Assembly (NCBI GenBank): GCA_963932145.1
Contig: OZ010588.1
Coordinates: 104,158,550-104,222,549 of the forward strand
Direction of reading: 5' to 3'
Source: Acanthosepion lycidas
Lineage: Eukaryota > Mollusca > Cephalopoda > Sepiida > Sepiidae
DNA: 64,000 nucleotides
Shown: positions 1 to 11,465 of the stretch, piece after piece
Numbering within the stretch: the stretch's first letter is position 1
Layout of the letters: each line of letters opens with the position of its first letter
Made by a program: the position numbers and the translations under genes
The notes under the pieces: model-generated
What the model saw: the letters and a program-made list of their open reading frames with translations, nothing else
Database searches by the model: none
What the model was told of the DNA's origin: nothing

Positions 1-991
1 TTTTTTATATAATTACTGTCCCAAATAAAAATAACAATTTTTATCTAAATCCATAACTTTAAGACAATTTTTATTCAAAATTGTTTTTAATTTATAGTAA
101 ATTGTAATCCAAGTTGTGTGCAAAAAAAAAAGAAAAAAAAAAAGAAATAAGTATTTTATTTATTTTAACAATGATTCTAAAATCTAATTTAAAAATTGGT
201 CAGGTACAACCGAAACTATTTTTCATTTGTACCCCCCCCCCCATGCTAACTGCATTTATTTAGTTAGTAGCTTCTTAATTCTTTTTCTTTGTATTTGGAG
301 CATCTACAAAGAAATTGTCTAGGAAGACTGAAAGTCGGATCCTTAAAAGAAGATTCAAAACAAAATGTGTAACTAACAAATGCCAGACTAAAATTTTAAG
401 AAAATGTGCATGCTTTACAACACTGACCAACAGCTATTGAAAGGTTTAGGACGAAACTAAAATAAGATTACCACGTGTACATCAAGAAAGTTTATTTTGT
501 GGTTTTCATTTTTAAATAAATCTTAAATTTTTTTTTTGTTAAAACAAGACAAACTGAGAATCGATTAGTAAAGAAAGAATGAAGGAAATCACGTAGCTCA
601 TGTGAAAATCAACTCCTTACGTACACTACTTAGTGACAATAGATTTTTAAAGATATTTTAAAAATAAAAATACGAGTTAAACATTCCAGAGAGAATAAAA
701 CAAGGTTTCATTTTTCAATTTGTCACATGAAAACAAAGCATTTTTTGTAAATAGTAATTCTTTTTTTATAAACAGACCTCTAAGCAAATATAGGGCCAGA
801 TCAGACAAGTTTGAACAACATAGGAATAGTACCATTATAAATATACCCGTAAACAATGGATGACAATATTAATTTTTTTAAAAAGTAGAAAAACGATTTT
901 ATAGATGCAAATACATGAAAAGATCTTTTTCTGTTGACTTTTTAAATGTGATAAATAAGAAAGGTGAATAGTAAAGTTGTGGAATCGTTAT
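1..991. other. AT-rich DNA, no gene seen
   Basis: A-rich on the + strand, with an 11-C run at 232-242. No ORF or repeat match within the window is evident. Confidence 0.5.
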
Positions 992-1550
992 TTAGCATTT
1001 AGTTAGAAGCACCAGAGAAAATCTAGGCGGCGATTGAAAAGAGGACACAAGACAAAGCAATAAAATAAGGCAAAAATGCCACACAAGTGATATATTAATA
1101 GCAAAACATATAAGAGATACGATTAAGTCGAAACCGTAGGAAAAAGAAACCGACTCCATCTTGGCTTTCGGAGATTTCATGTAAAAATGGAGACAAAAAA
1201 AAACAAGAAATGTCTTCCTTCTTCGTCAAGTGTACAGAAGCTTGGACTAAAAAAGCAAGTCGAAAAAGGCAAAGAAAGAAGCCATGCTTGAGACAAAATG
1301 AATCGGGCAGCTCATACACAGACAGATATGGTGTGCGAGAGAGAGCCAAGAAGGAGGTGGCTATCATCATCCGCCGCCAACAACAACATCGTTTCAATGG
1401 AACACTGGGAAAACTTACCCAAAAATCCTGGTACCCAGCTAGACCGCCATGCAACACTGCAACCTCCGCACAAGACAGGACACGCAATCAGTATACCCTA
1501 ATGAGTGTCCATTAACGGACCCAGTGAATGCTCCAAATTAGCCCTTTAGT
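992..1550 (-). other. GC-richer segment, possible start of an unidentified minus-strand gene
   Basis: The segment is locally GC-richer and single-copy in look. On the minus strand an ATG in good context (gccaagATGG) opens at about 1161, and an upstream in-frame ATG gives a 62-codon frame beginning MKSPKAKMESVSFSYGFDL. The flanking DNA to the left is A-rich on the + strand, that is T-rich on the putative sense strand. No domain or good splice donor is visible. It may equally be non-coding. Confidence 0.2.
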
Positions 1551-2164
1551 TAGAACAAGCAAAGCAGAGGACGAAAAATGATCGAAAACAGGTTGACCCT
1601 TCGAGAAGAATCCTTGTAATACTTTATAATATCCGTTTTTTTATTGTATGCTGCCGGCAGTGGTTCTATAATACAGGTTCCCTGGCTGAAGTAGCCATTG
1701 TACACATGGCGATGGTTGCGTGATGAATAATACATTAAATTATTCAAAGTTATTGTTTGAGAAATGAAAAAACATAGCCTCCGATATGATAATGTTTCTA
1801 CACAATAATTTTTTTTCGATTGTGTGATTTTTCATTTGTGATAATTTAATATTTATTTTTATTTAATTTACTTTTTTCTTACCGCCATATTGGCTAAAAA
1901 TATTCACTGCGTATCTGCTTTGCTCGAAATATAGGAATTAAGAGAACCATACTTTCGTATCTTTATAGTACTATTTTAAATTTAAAGTTTCACTAATTAA
2001 GTAAAATGATTCTACGTATATTTTATTCAAAGGTTTATTAAGTTTAATTTTCTTCCACTTTATTTTGCTGTTATTTTTAAACAAAAAATTGTTGCGACGT
2101 TTATTAGCGGGTTAAGTCATTTTTTTGTTGTTCATTCGACAACTTATATAATTATTTTGGGCAA

Positions 2165-2830
2165 AATTTCGATTGAGCTAAGGCTAAAAAATGAATAATT
2201 TTCTACAAAAATGTATTTTTCCGATGAATTTTGTTATGCTCTTTATGAAAATAACTTTATTTCTTTAAAAATCTGTTCACTTTCGAGAAAAAAATGGAAA
2301 CAAGTGAGGTAACTGTAAAAAGAGGGTCGATGTACGTTAAACTGAACACTGACTTTGTGTCCATTATAACTCCATACGTAGAAACTCGACCGAATTTTTA
2401 GCAAATTGTCAAAAATTTAATTACTTCCTAACTAATTTTATTTTAGCGTTTTAAGAAAGTATCTTGCTTGAAATTTAATTTAATAAAAATCACTATCGGA
2501 AAACTTAACTTTTTTTTTTTTGTAACGACGGACATCTATTGAGGCGGACACAAAGTCAGGGTCTAGTTTAGCACCACGTTTACATTGTACATAGAACGTT
2601 TGAGGTCATAATGTTGAACACAAATTCAGTATCCAGTTTTGTCATTTTAAGTACGTTGCAAAATTGACCCCCTACTTAAAAAACTGCCTCCACTATTAAA
2701 CTTCCGTTTTCTCGAAAATTAACAGATCCTCAAAGAAAAAGAGACTGCTTTGATAAAGAGCAGGACAAACTATGTCGAAATGTTTTTAGAAAAATTAATC
2801 ATTTTTTTTTTTTTAGCTTAACTGGATCCC
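2165..2830. mobile_element. large diverged fold-back (inverted repeat) element
   Basis: The arm at about 2175-2365 is matched in inverse by about 2545-2820: gctctttatgaaaat with its partner around 2750-2765, ctgttcactttcgagaaaa with its partner around 2712-2730, and gactttgtgtcc with its partner at 2548-2560. The arms are perhaps 70-75% alike by eye. There is no ORF. Confidence 0.55.
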
Positions 2831-2944
2831 TACCAAGATTTCTGATTTACAAAGAAAAAAAAAGGATCTACAAGATTTGTAACACAAAATAAGGATCCTC
2901 CAAAAATTTTTGACTGACCTTTTTATTGATTTCTTAATTTTTTT

Positions 2945-3150
2945 AATACTATTGTTCACCCAATACAAGGCCCAAGAGCCGCTCAAGATAGAGGGTTATT
3001 GAATGAGGATGTAAAGGGAAGAGGTAAGAAGTGCATATTATGAGGATATATAGGATAAGTAACGATTGACCCTAGACTTGAAGAAGTTAAGATTTTAGTG
3101 ATTGAGGAAGTATCCTCTCAGGAGTCTGTTCCACAAAATGACAAAAATCT
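2945..3150 (-). pseudogene. LINE relic, family 2, fragment
   Basis: The segment (ttgttcacccaatacaaggc, then cctagacttgaagaagttaa and atcctctcaggagtctgttc) matches parts of 9400-9735 and 23465-24480, where the antisense strand encodes LINE polymerase C-terminal text. Confidence 0.5.
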
Positions 3151-3394
3151 ATAAATCATAGTTATTACATAAAATAAATATATAGATATAGGTACCTCCA
3201 CAAAATCGCTAAAAAATTAGCATACCACAATGAAAAAATGCTCCAAACTCAATGAAAACGGATATCTTTGATGAAGCTTTAATAAAAGTGAGACATAAGT
3301 TTGATAAATGTTACCTATTTGTTCTTTATCTTTGTTGCGGTGTTCTCCCTCTAAAAAGTGTATGTTGGACTCTTTGGCCTACTATAAGATTAGT

Positions 3395-4016
3395 AGGAGA
3401 GAAGGCCTTGGAGGAACAGTAGCCCAGACTGTTCATTTCTGTCAAACTCTCTGCCTCGGCAGAGAGGAACTTGGATGAAGCTTTGCCGCAGGGCAAAGTT
3501 TCGTCTGGGGAGGTAGACAGTCCCTGAACTCGTTTAGGCGGGTTCAAAGGGAATATTTTTGGCCGAGCCTACAGGCTCAGAGTACCCACAATAAACCGGC
3601 CTTGTGCCACATACACCCTCGTTGGGAGGCTGTTAAATATTAACAGTTGAATAGACTGTTCGTTGCTGTCAAACTCTCTGCCTTGAGCATAGAGGAACCC
3701 GGACAAGGCTTTGTCAAAGGGCAAAGTTTCATCCGGGGAGGTAGACAGACCCTGAACCCGTTTATGCGGGTTCTAAGGGAATATTTTTGGCTGAGCCTAT
3801 GGGCTCGGAGAACCCACGGTAAATTCGGCCTTGTGCCACATACATCCGTCGTGTGGGGGGCTGTTAAATATTAACAGTCGAATAGATTGAACCCTGGGTC
3901 AACCGACACACACTCACTAGTCATGTAATACTCCTCTGTTGTACTTACCGTTTAATATATGATATATCTGCAACACTTGTTTTGTTATTTCTTTAACCAT
4001 TTACTTGGTCACAACA
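3395..4016 (+). repeat. LTR-like repeat with two tandem ~230-bp units
   Basis: Units at about 3430-3657 and 3658-3890 share tgtcaaactctctgcct, a gcagagaggaac-type block, ggggaggtagacag, tttttggc.gagcctat and cggccttgtgccacatac. The tail (gttgtacttaccgtttaata to ggtcacaaca) ends like 34535-35172. I infer a solo LTR with tandemly duplicated upstream part, but no paired LTR or coding region is present. Confidence 0.45.
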
Positions 4017-4063
4017 ATCTTATAGGCATATACAATAATAAGATGTTACAAAAGTGCACAGAA

Positions 4064-4260
4064 AGTGGGATTAGTGTGTGAAGCCAAGTCTGTTGCATTC
4101 ACTTTCACACAAATGCTTTTGGAAAAGACATGAATCCAACTCTTCTCTCAACTGTTAGGGGTTAAGAGCAAAACAGACTGATCTCTCTAGCTATGGTTGG
4201 TAACCAATCTAGGAAAAGTACAATCCTAACTTCAAATTGGGTTGGGTGTGGAACTGGCAA
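4064..4260 (+). mobile_element. decayed SINE-like copy
   Basis: A weaker match to the same body: gcattcactttcaca, aaaagacatgaatcc and a gctatggttggtaaccaatctag ending. Confidence 0.45.
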
Positions 4261-4435
4261 CTTCAGCCTGTAAAAACTTAATTGGTACAGGAACCACAGC
4301 AACAATACCTAACGTAGTGAGGCTGTGGTTGTGTACTACACACAGGAGTCTACAAAGCCTACATATATACACTGCAAAATTCAATAAACCATCTTTTACC
4401 TTTTTATTAATCATCTGACATCTTTTCAGGGTTTT

Positions 4436-4880
4436 TTAATCAATTTCACTCCATGGCAGTAAAGCCACTAGGACACAAGGGGTTACTGGGTGTGGAAGAA
4501 GTAGAAAACAGAAACTTTACTAAGGAGCAAGAACAAAAGAACAGTAATCAGGAGGACAGTAGAAAGCAATTGACATTGCATTTTTTTTAAAGATTAAAAT
4601 TGGCTGGAAAATATGAAGCTGGAAGGGAGTCTTTACAAGCAAGAAAAGAAACTGTTAGCATCATAGAACTTAAGGTTACATTTAGCCAACTCAACTGCAC
4701 ATTGGTGAGACTTTGTTGCCACTCTAGTATTGTGCATAAATTCATCAAGTCTAGTTACCCTGGTAAAGAGTTCACTGAACAGTTGCCATGGAAGTATTTA
4801 TACAAATGGCAGAGGGAGGCAATTTTACGGAGAAAGAAAGGGAAAAGAAAGGATATGTTTGGTGATGTTTGGTTTTAAAG
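4436..4880 (-). pseudogene. LINE relic, family 1 (CR1/Jockey-like RT C-terminus)
   Basis: Blocks such as atttcactccatggcagtaa, gccactaggacacaagg and gttcactgaacagttgccat match the same order at 14535, 19675, 33165, 43485 and 63485. In those copies the antisense strand spells the polymerase C-terminus. Confidence 0.55.
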
Positions 4881-4972
4881 TTAATGAGTTTTAATCTTAA
4901 TTCACCACATTCTTCCATGTCCAGTTTGTTATTTTAGAACTGAATTTACATGGTAGGAAACAGTCCCAACTA

Positions 4973-5052
4973 TTAGGTTGGTGCAAAAATAATGTCGTTT
5001 TCTCACATAGTAACATATGTGAGAAAACGACATTATTTTTGCACCAACCTAA
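4973..5052. mobile_element. palindromic mariner-type MITE, copy 1
   Basis: An 80-bp element is flanked by TA target duplications at 4971-4972 and 5053-5054. Two perfect 37-bp arms begin ttaggttggtgcaaaaataa and surround a 6-nt loop. The end sequence resembles the inverted repeats of mariner elements such as human Hsmar1/MADE1. It is non-coding. Confidence 0.95.
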
Positions 5053-5152
5053 TATTTAGGAACTTGAAAATGGGAAGAAGAAAAACAGGTTAACATATGT
5101 TGTGGGGGTTGAAAAGGGGGTTTCACTTGACCACAATGGAATTGTAATATTA

Positions 5153-5231
5153 TTAGGTTGGTGCAAAAATAATGTCGGTTTTTGACGTATTTTTAACGTC
5201 AAAAACCGACATTATTTTTGCACCAACCTAA
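5153..5231. mobile_element. palindromic mariner-type MITE, copy 2
   Basis: A 79-bp element lies between TA duplications, only 100 bp from copy 1. Its 36-bp arms are perfect and enclose a 7-nt loop. It shares the outer 25 bp with copy 1, but the inner arm is different (GTTTTTGACGT in place of TTTTCTCACATA). Confidence 0.95.
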
Positions 5232-5304
5232 TATAAGCAAAATTATGCATGAGGTACAATAAAATACAATTCAAAAACAGTTTGTGTTTTATAGACGTAG
5301 GAAA

Positions 5305-5520
5305 AATGATAAATTCATTCGGATTGAGGAATCAGAGAGCCAAGTTCAAATTCCAGTCAAATCCATTACATTCACTTATGTGCTAATACCCTTAGGAAAG
5401 GTATGAATCCTCTTCTTCTCCTCCCACTAGCTATGGGTATATAGCAGGACAGACCAGGTTCTATAGCCTTGGATGGCAACTGGTCTACTGAAGAAAAAAA
5501 TGGCAACCTACTGTGGGGAA
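5305..5520 (+). mobile_element. SINE-like repeat copy
   Basis: It shares with 7894-8230 the gagagccaagttcaaattcc B-box-like motif, the cattcacttatgtgctaat and aggaaaggtatgaatcc segments, and the ggatggcaactggtct end. The A-box end is eroded. Confidence 0.65.
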
Positions 5521-5889
5521 AAAAATATGCTTCGTCAGTCATGTATCGAATGATACATGATCGCCTAAGCATGTATCACTTATAGTACATAACTGACTGA
5601 CACATTTCAACATGTCAAGTAATACACAATAACATTTAAAGCATAGATAATTTCTTATAATTCAGGAATATTTTTAATTTTTCTTTGCAGCGATGAATTA
5701 GAGAAATAATTGTTTCATTAGTAATTTCTTCTTTTTTTAGTGTACATTCAATAAGAATCTTTTTTTATATCTTAGTAACACATTTTAAAGCAATTATTGT
5801 ATTATTCAAAGAACATATAAGGTGCAATGAGTAAAGTGTCACCATTTTATATTTTTAATTTCATGCATTGTTTTTGATTTTGTCGACTG

Positions 5890-6590
5890 TACAGTATAGT
5901 AAGGTCAGTTGATCACCATCCATGAGAAAAAGAGCACCATGACATAATTCACTCTGACAGAAATTTGGAAACGGCATACTGTACTGCTTGGTATTCATGC
6001 CAGAAGCTTCAATATGAACATTTCAGAGTGTTTGGGTGTCAATCTGAAGACAGTGCAGAGGATTTGGAAAGAGTTGGATGAGTTTAATGGTGTTTACGAA
6101 ACTACAGCAGCTCAGATAACTTACTATGATTGTTCTGATACGAAAAGAACTATTAGATTTGTTGGTGAGGTCCTCAGATGCAACACAAAAACCTACATTA
6201 AGCGTCTTGAAGAGTTAGTGGTGCCCTGGGTCAAGAGGGTGGCTGCTGGAAGATCCTATGCCTGGCAACATGATTCTGCACCATACCACACAAGCAGGAG
6301 AACCCAGTCATGGTTGTCATAATTTATGTGACCACATCACCCTTTACATCTGACCAACTAACTCCTCAGACTGCACGCCCCCATCATTATTATGTGTAGG
6401 GCGCAGTTGAATGAGAGGCCAACAAAACTCCTTGTATCACCAAAGACGGACTGAAAGCAACAATTATGGCAGCATTCACCAACTTAAACAAAGAGACCTT
6501 CTAGAAGAGTTGCAGGAGATTCTAAAGTCGCCCGGAGACTGTGGTTGAAGCCAATGGTGATTTTATTGAATAAATTTACTTTTCAGTATT
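5890..6590 (+). pseudogene. internally deleted mariner-family transposase
   Basis: A 102-codon open frame (6014-6322) joins an N-terminal helix-turn-helix part (SECLGVNLKTVQRIWKELDE) to a C-terminal catalytic part (WVKRVAAGRSYAWQHDSAPY, then HTSRRTQSWLS). The D of QHDSAPYHT is the second catalytic aspartate of the DDE/D triad. About 150 middle residues, including the first aspartate, are missing. After the stop at 6320, degraded homology (PNSPD-like, then AAFTNLNKET and SRLEAVVEANGDFIE-like text in mixed frames) runs to about 6570. It is non-functional. Confidence 0.85.
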
Positions 6591-6599
6591 TCAAGATAA

Positions 6600-7848
6600 T
6601 TTTGTGTAATTTTGGTAAATATATCTGTTAAAATGAGTTGTTTTCATTTTGGTTTAATTTATACGACAATTTTATCCATCACATGCTGTATATGTATATT
6701 ATTTTGGTAAGAACAGAAATAAAGAAAATGTTTGCTTATTTGTAGCTGGCAACATATTTTAACAGAGATTGATATCAACATCTGCTTTCTTTGGCAGTTG
6801 ACATCAAAGAAGAATAATTTTGATTTTGATTTCTTTTGGCAGTAAAACACCTGTTTTAATTCATCATGGGAATATTCTATGTTATTTAATTTTTTTTATT
6901 ATCTAACTTTTATTTTCTTTATTGTTAATTGCAATTCTCATCTTGTATTTTAAAGTACTTTTATTGCTTAACTTTTAATTTTTTCTTTTATTATAAATTG
7001 TTTTGGTTCCAGATTACACCATAATGTACTAATAGGGGTTGAAGCTTATTTAGTAATTTATTTATTGCTATCACTACATATACATATATGAGGAGGCTTA
7101 GAGGTCTACTTGGTACATCATGGAAAGAATGCTAGGAGATCTACAGAAAACTGCAAAGTGTGATGAAATTACTATGAAATAAAATGACAATTCATTGGAT
7201 AGATTTGAATGAGGAAAGAAGAGCTGATAAAATAAATACTCTTGAGGACTCATAAAACTGATAAAAGGGAGATCAATTAAACTTATGCGGATCAGCTAAG
7301 AAGCAATATTGGTATAAAGAGTGAAGATCCTGGGAGACAGAAAAATGAAAGAAGCTGTGTCATATTGTGTGAGTTTGCTCAAAAGAGAAGAAAAAGCTTC
7401 CACTTGTCACTAAGTTTGCAAATTTCTTTATAATTGATCTGAACATGTTTTGGAAATTTCTGAAACCATTACTGATAGTCGCTTGATCTTACTACATAAT
7501 TTAACTGTATCATCTGCTCTTACCATCTTAGCTACAAAAAACTAAAAAAATATAATATAATATTTGATCAATGGTCCTTGGATTCTGTCAAGTGTAAAGG
7601 TCATAGAAATCAGAATTGGGCAAACCTGGTGCATACAAAACAAAATGGAAAAGTAAATCCCAAAAACCATCATTTTCAAGCCAAAGTTGAAAGTGTTGAA
7701 GATTGAACTTTAATGAAGAAGATTAGTGATAAACTTGATGGAACACATACAAAGATATTACATTATAAAGTTCAAAATAAAATATGTATTATGAAAATCA
7801 ACCAATGATAGTTATTAACAATTTTAAATAATGAGTTTCTTTCTACTC

Positions 7849-7853
<5 letters not shown>
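6600..7853. other. AT-rich intergenic DNA
   Basis: No coding region is supported. The 7090-7380 part, with several purine-rich blocks, could be a very decayed LINE fragment, but no frame can be followed. Confidence 0.4.

Positions 7854-7893
<40 letters not shown>
7854..7893. repeat. (TA)n microsatellite
   Basis: About 20 TA units directly precede a SINE-like segment. Confidence 0.95.
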
Positions 7894-7896
<3 letters not shown>

Positions 7897-8230
7897 GGAG
7901 GCGTAGTGGATAGTGGCTCAGACTAAGAAATTGGAGAGCTGAGTTTGAATTCAAGTTGAATCCGTTACATTCACTTAGGTGCTAATATCCTTGGGAAAGG
8001 TATTAATCCTCTTCTTCTCACCCCAGCTATGGGTAAATAGTCAGACAGACTGGGTTCTATAACCTTGGATGGCAACTGGTCTAGGAGAAGGACAACTCTG
8101 AATTCAAAACCTGCGGAGGGTTGTTTGGGGACCCTGTGGCATATAGTGCACCAAGTCTTTGTATTTGGCCCTTCAAGAAATGTGGTTGGTTCTGCACAAA
8201 GCCTTCAACACTATAATTAAATCATATGTG
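7894..8230 (+). mobile_element. tRNA-derived SINE-like repeat
   Basis: The segment opens with a tRNA A-box-like aggcgtagtggatagtgg and a B-box-like agtttgaattcaagt about 45 nt later. A body follows (ctttgggaaaggtatgaatc-type motif, then gctatgggtaaatag and tggcaactggtctag). Related bodies lie at 4064-4260, 5305-5520, 14083-14300 and, inverted, 18360-18545. Confidence 0.7.
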
Positions 8231-9399
8231 CTGGTGTCTGGGTTGTCGGTTCCTAGGAACTGAGCTGCTTGACCCTCATGCGTCGAATACAATGGGAGAG
8301 TTCACCATATATATAATAATGAGTACAGACGATCCTTAAAAATCCATTCTTATAATTTATTTGATGAATATACAAATATTCATCTCTCCAGACTGAAGGT
8401 TTTTTAATAAATGAAGTCAATTTACCCAGATGAAAGAAAAGTAAAAAAAAATTTAATATTAAAAGAGAAAGAAAGAAAAAAAGAAAAATCTCAATATAAA
8501 GTTTTTTTAAAATTTGGGGGAGGGGAGAGAGAAAGAGAGGTGGAAGAGAGAAGGAGAGAGTGAGAGAGGGTGAGAAAGAAAAGAAAGGAAAGAAAGAAGA
8601 ATTAAACATGAGCCAATAGAGTAACCTAGAAGAGATTTTTTTCTTTAAGGACTGAACAAGTTAAAATACAGGATGAGGAAGGGAGTGAACAGATTTAAAA
8701 TAGATACATTGAATTGTTTAATATTCAAGTCATTTTGACAGCAAAACACTCATCATTGTATTATAATTATCACAATTTTAAATTGATAAAAAATAATAAT
8801 AGTAATATTTGACATCAATAAAATAAAGTATGTTAAATAAAAATTAAAATTAAAATATATTAAAAAATCCATAAAAAATATACATAAAAAATATTAATAA
8901 ATGAAATAAATAAATTAAAAAAATTAGAGACAAATAAAGAACAATTTTAATTTTTTTCATCATGCAAATGGCATGGAAACTCTTTTGGACTCTACTGATA
9001 CAAGCCCTACTATCTAACCCATAGAAAAGCATGTGAAAAGGATGGGAGAAGCCAATATTACATTTTTTTATCTCTTGACTTTTTTGTCAGTGACCATCCT
9101 GCACCAAACATAAATTTGGATTTCATTTGACCTAAGCTTCCTAAACCAATCATGTGTCATAAAAAACAACTTTTTTTCAACTAGATATTTGATTCTGAAA
9201 TAATATTGCATAATATGAGGAGAGGCAAAAAAAATAGAACTAATTCTCCCCGCTTCGCCCTGAGCAATACACTTCTGTCTTTTAGTGGCGTACAAATTAA
9301 AACTAAATTTTGTAAACAAAGTACATCCCATAAAAAAAAACATTTTTCAACTAGATTGATTTGCTGGTTATTTAAAGCCAGAAAATATTTTGGGATATA

Positions 9400-9735
9400 T
9401 TTTTAAACAATTTTGTTCACCCTGTATAAAGCCCAAGAGCCACTTGATGTAGAGCATTACAGAGTAAGCGGCACAGTTTATAGGGGTATATGGATGTGAA
9501 GATGACAGTTGACTCTAGGCTTGAACAAGTTAAGATTGTAGCAATCAGGGAAGCATCCTCTTGAGAGTCAGATCCACAAAGCTTCAGTTTGTGGGAAGTA
9601 GCTGCTTGAGTGGAACTTACATCTTGCCAAGGGAATATGAAGGCAATGAAGGTGGTTCATTACAATGGGCATGGCATAGCAGGTCTTAGCTGTGAAAGTT
9701 AGAACTAGTGGAACTAAAGAATATAGTTTGTCTGA
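9400..9735 (-). pseudogene. LINE relic, family 2, fragment
   Basis: Same series of blocks as 2945-3150, continuing further (ggtcttagctgtgaaagtta, then agtttgtctgaacactttcc). It ends where the R1 minisatellite begins. Confidence 0.5.
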
Positions 9736-10215
9736 ACACTTTCCATGAAAATAACAATAATGTATTGCTGGTAATATTTTATTTTTCCAAAAATGTATTT
9801 CTGGTAATATTTTTTTCCTTCAAAAATTCACTACTGGTAATATTTTGTTTTTTAAAAAAATGTATTGCTGGTAATATTTTTATTTTTCAAAAAATGTATT
9901 ATTTCTGGTAATATTTTTTTCCTTCAAAAATTCACTACTGGTAATAATTTTTTACAAAAATGTATTGCTAGTACTAAAACCTATTTTTACACTTTCATAG
10001 TGTTTTGACCCCAGTTGGGAGATTTAATATTTTCCCATAGCTGGGACCCTAACAGGTGCTACTACCCCAGGTCAGGGTGGACCTGGGAACACCAGCAATT
10101 AAGAGGTGGTTCCATGCTCCTCAAAACAACCTGATCAGAAGCCTCGCTATTGTATGTAGTTTGTCACCTTACCCAGGACATGGATGTAGTTTATTGTCTT
10201 ACACAGGACAGGAAA
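9735..10215 (+). mobile_element. interspersed repeat family R1 with internal minisatellite, copy a
   Basis: The segment starts with TGTATTGCTGGTAATATTTT minisatellite units, then acactttcatagtgttttga, a tagctgggaccctaacaggt module and a cagcaattaagaggtggttc module. The minisatellite shows a higher-order period of exactly 100 bp (repeats at 9761, 9861 and 9961), each holding TGCTGG, TTCTGG and CTACTGG variants. No coding capacity is seen. Confidence 0.8.
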
Positions 10216-10369
10216 TGTTTTTTGGCTTCTTAAGACTTTGTTTAACTTCAGATTTATATGTCATATTTTCTATTGTTTGTTAAAATACTTCTGAGAAATT
10301 ACATGATAGTTGTTCAGTTCTAATATTTACCTTTCAATTTTCTGGAAAAAAAAAATTAAAACATTTTTT

Positions 10370-10520
10370 TTTTTATCAGGGTGCATTCTTTGAAGATGGT
10401 CTTTCATCTTTGTGGTTTTCGTAGCATTATAACTAAATACCATTTCACACAGGAAGACTTCAGAATCTGTGGTTGCCATAATGGTTGTTAGGTTTGTTGC
10501 TAAAAGGAAATAAATTAATT
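10370..10520 (-). pseudogene. BED-type zinc finger fragment (hAT-derived)
   Basis: The minus strand reads ATTDSEVFLCEMVFSYNATK, then TTKMKDHLQRMHPDKKK. C..C is degraded to one cysteine, but the ..L..HL...HP pattern matches the BED finger of ZBED/SCAND3-like hAT proteins. The rest of the element is absent. Confidence 0.55.
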
Positions 10521-10899
10521 CAGTTAAATAGCTACAATAAACACAGATCAATTTTTTTTAATATCTTAAAGTAAAAGCATATCTAGATGTATATGTCAAA
10601 ACAAGCAAAAACAAAAAAATTACTTTCAATTTATAAAAATAAAACTCACTAGTGAAGAGTTCCTTCCTTTTAAAGTGAAAGTCAACAAGATGAACATTAA
10701 TTTTCGAATTACCGTTTGTATGTTGTGGAATTTTTTTGGTAAATATTTTAAACGTTGCAATTTCACCATTACCTACAGAGAGTCTACCAAACTGTCTAAT
10801 GATGGGACGTTGATATACTCTGTAGCAACAATTTTAATCAACCCCCTAAAATGCCTTGCTAATCCCTGGAAGTTGATATTGACTACTTTAGGATAAGTA

Positions 10900-10995
10900 T
10901 TAGGTTGGTGCAAAAATAATGACGTAATAATGTCGTTTTTTGATGTTAACGTCAAAAAACAACATTATTACGTCATTATTTTTGCACCAACCTAA
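10900..10995. mobile_element. palindromic mariner-type MITE, copy 3
   Basis: A 96-bp element with TA duplications and two 48-bp arms that meet with no loop. There are two mismatches between arms, both of CG-to-TG type. The arm contains a short internal repeat (aataatgacgt, aataatgtcg). Confidence 0.95.
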
Positions 10996-11034
10996 TAATT
11001 TAAATTCTGAGTGTTTTGTTGTTTTAAATATTAT

Positions 11035-11465
11035 TATATATACTCGTGTATAAGCCTACTTTGTGTATAGTGTGACCCCTGATTTTTGCTTGTGAAAAAC
11101 CTGATTTTTTCTTATAGCTTGTGTATACTGCAACCCCAGCTCCTGGGCAATACTAGTAGGCCCTACCGTAGTCAAATATTGCAGTGCTGGGCATCATCTT
11201 GGACATATTTTATAGTGAATAAATGATTTTCATTTTTTTCTGTACAAAACTACCCCAAAATATTAAGAAAAATCACTTACTGTAAAATGCTTGATACAAA
11301 GATTTAGTTACTGTATTTTTTTTTTTTTTTTTGATACCTAACCAGGTAGTTTATGGTCACCGAAAATGCATTAATTTTAACTTTTTCAAAAAAATTACCT
11401 GTGTATAGTGTAACTGCCTAACTGATCATAAAAACTCACACTATATTCGAGTATATATGGTAATT
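11035..11465. mobile_element. short element with tatatactcg terminal inverted repeats
   Basis: The left end tatatactcgtgtataagcc is mirrored on the right by the complement of tattcgagtatatatggta. Inner blocks such as tgtgtatagtgtgacccctg and cctgtgtatagtgtaactgc are also related. No ORF is present. Confidence 0.55.

Noticed and set aside
4973..5052. Hairpins as terminators or a pre-miRNA gene
   Set aside because: TA duplications and multiple copies show transposons. A small-RNA role is possible but nothing in the sequence proves it.
8253..8609. A 118-codon minus-strand frame
   Set aside because: It is a product of a GA/GGAGA-rich tract and gives mainly L, S, F and P; no motif supports it.
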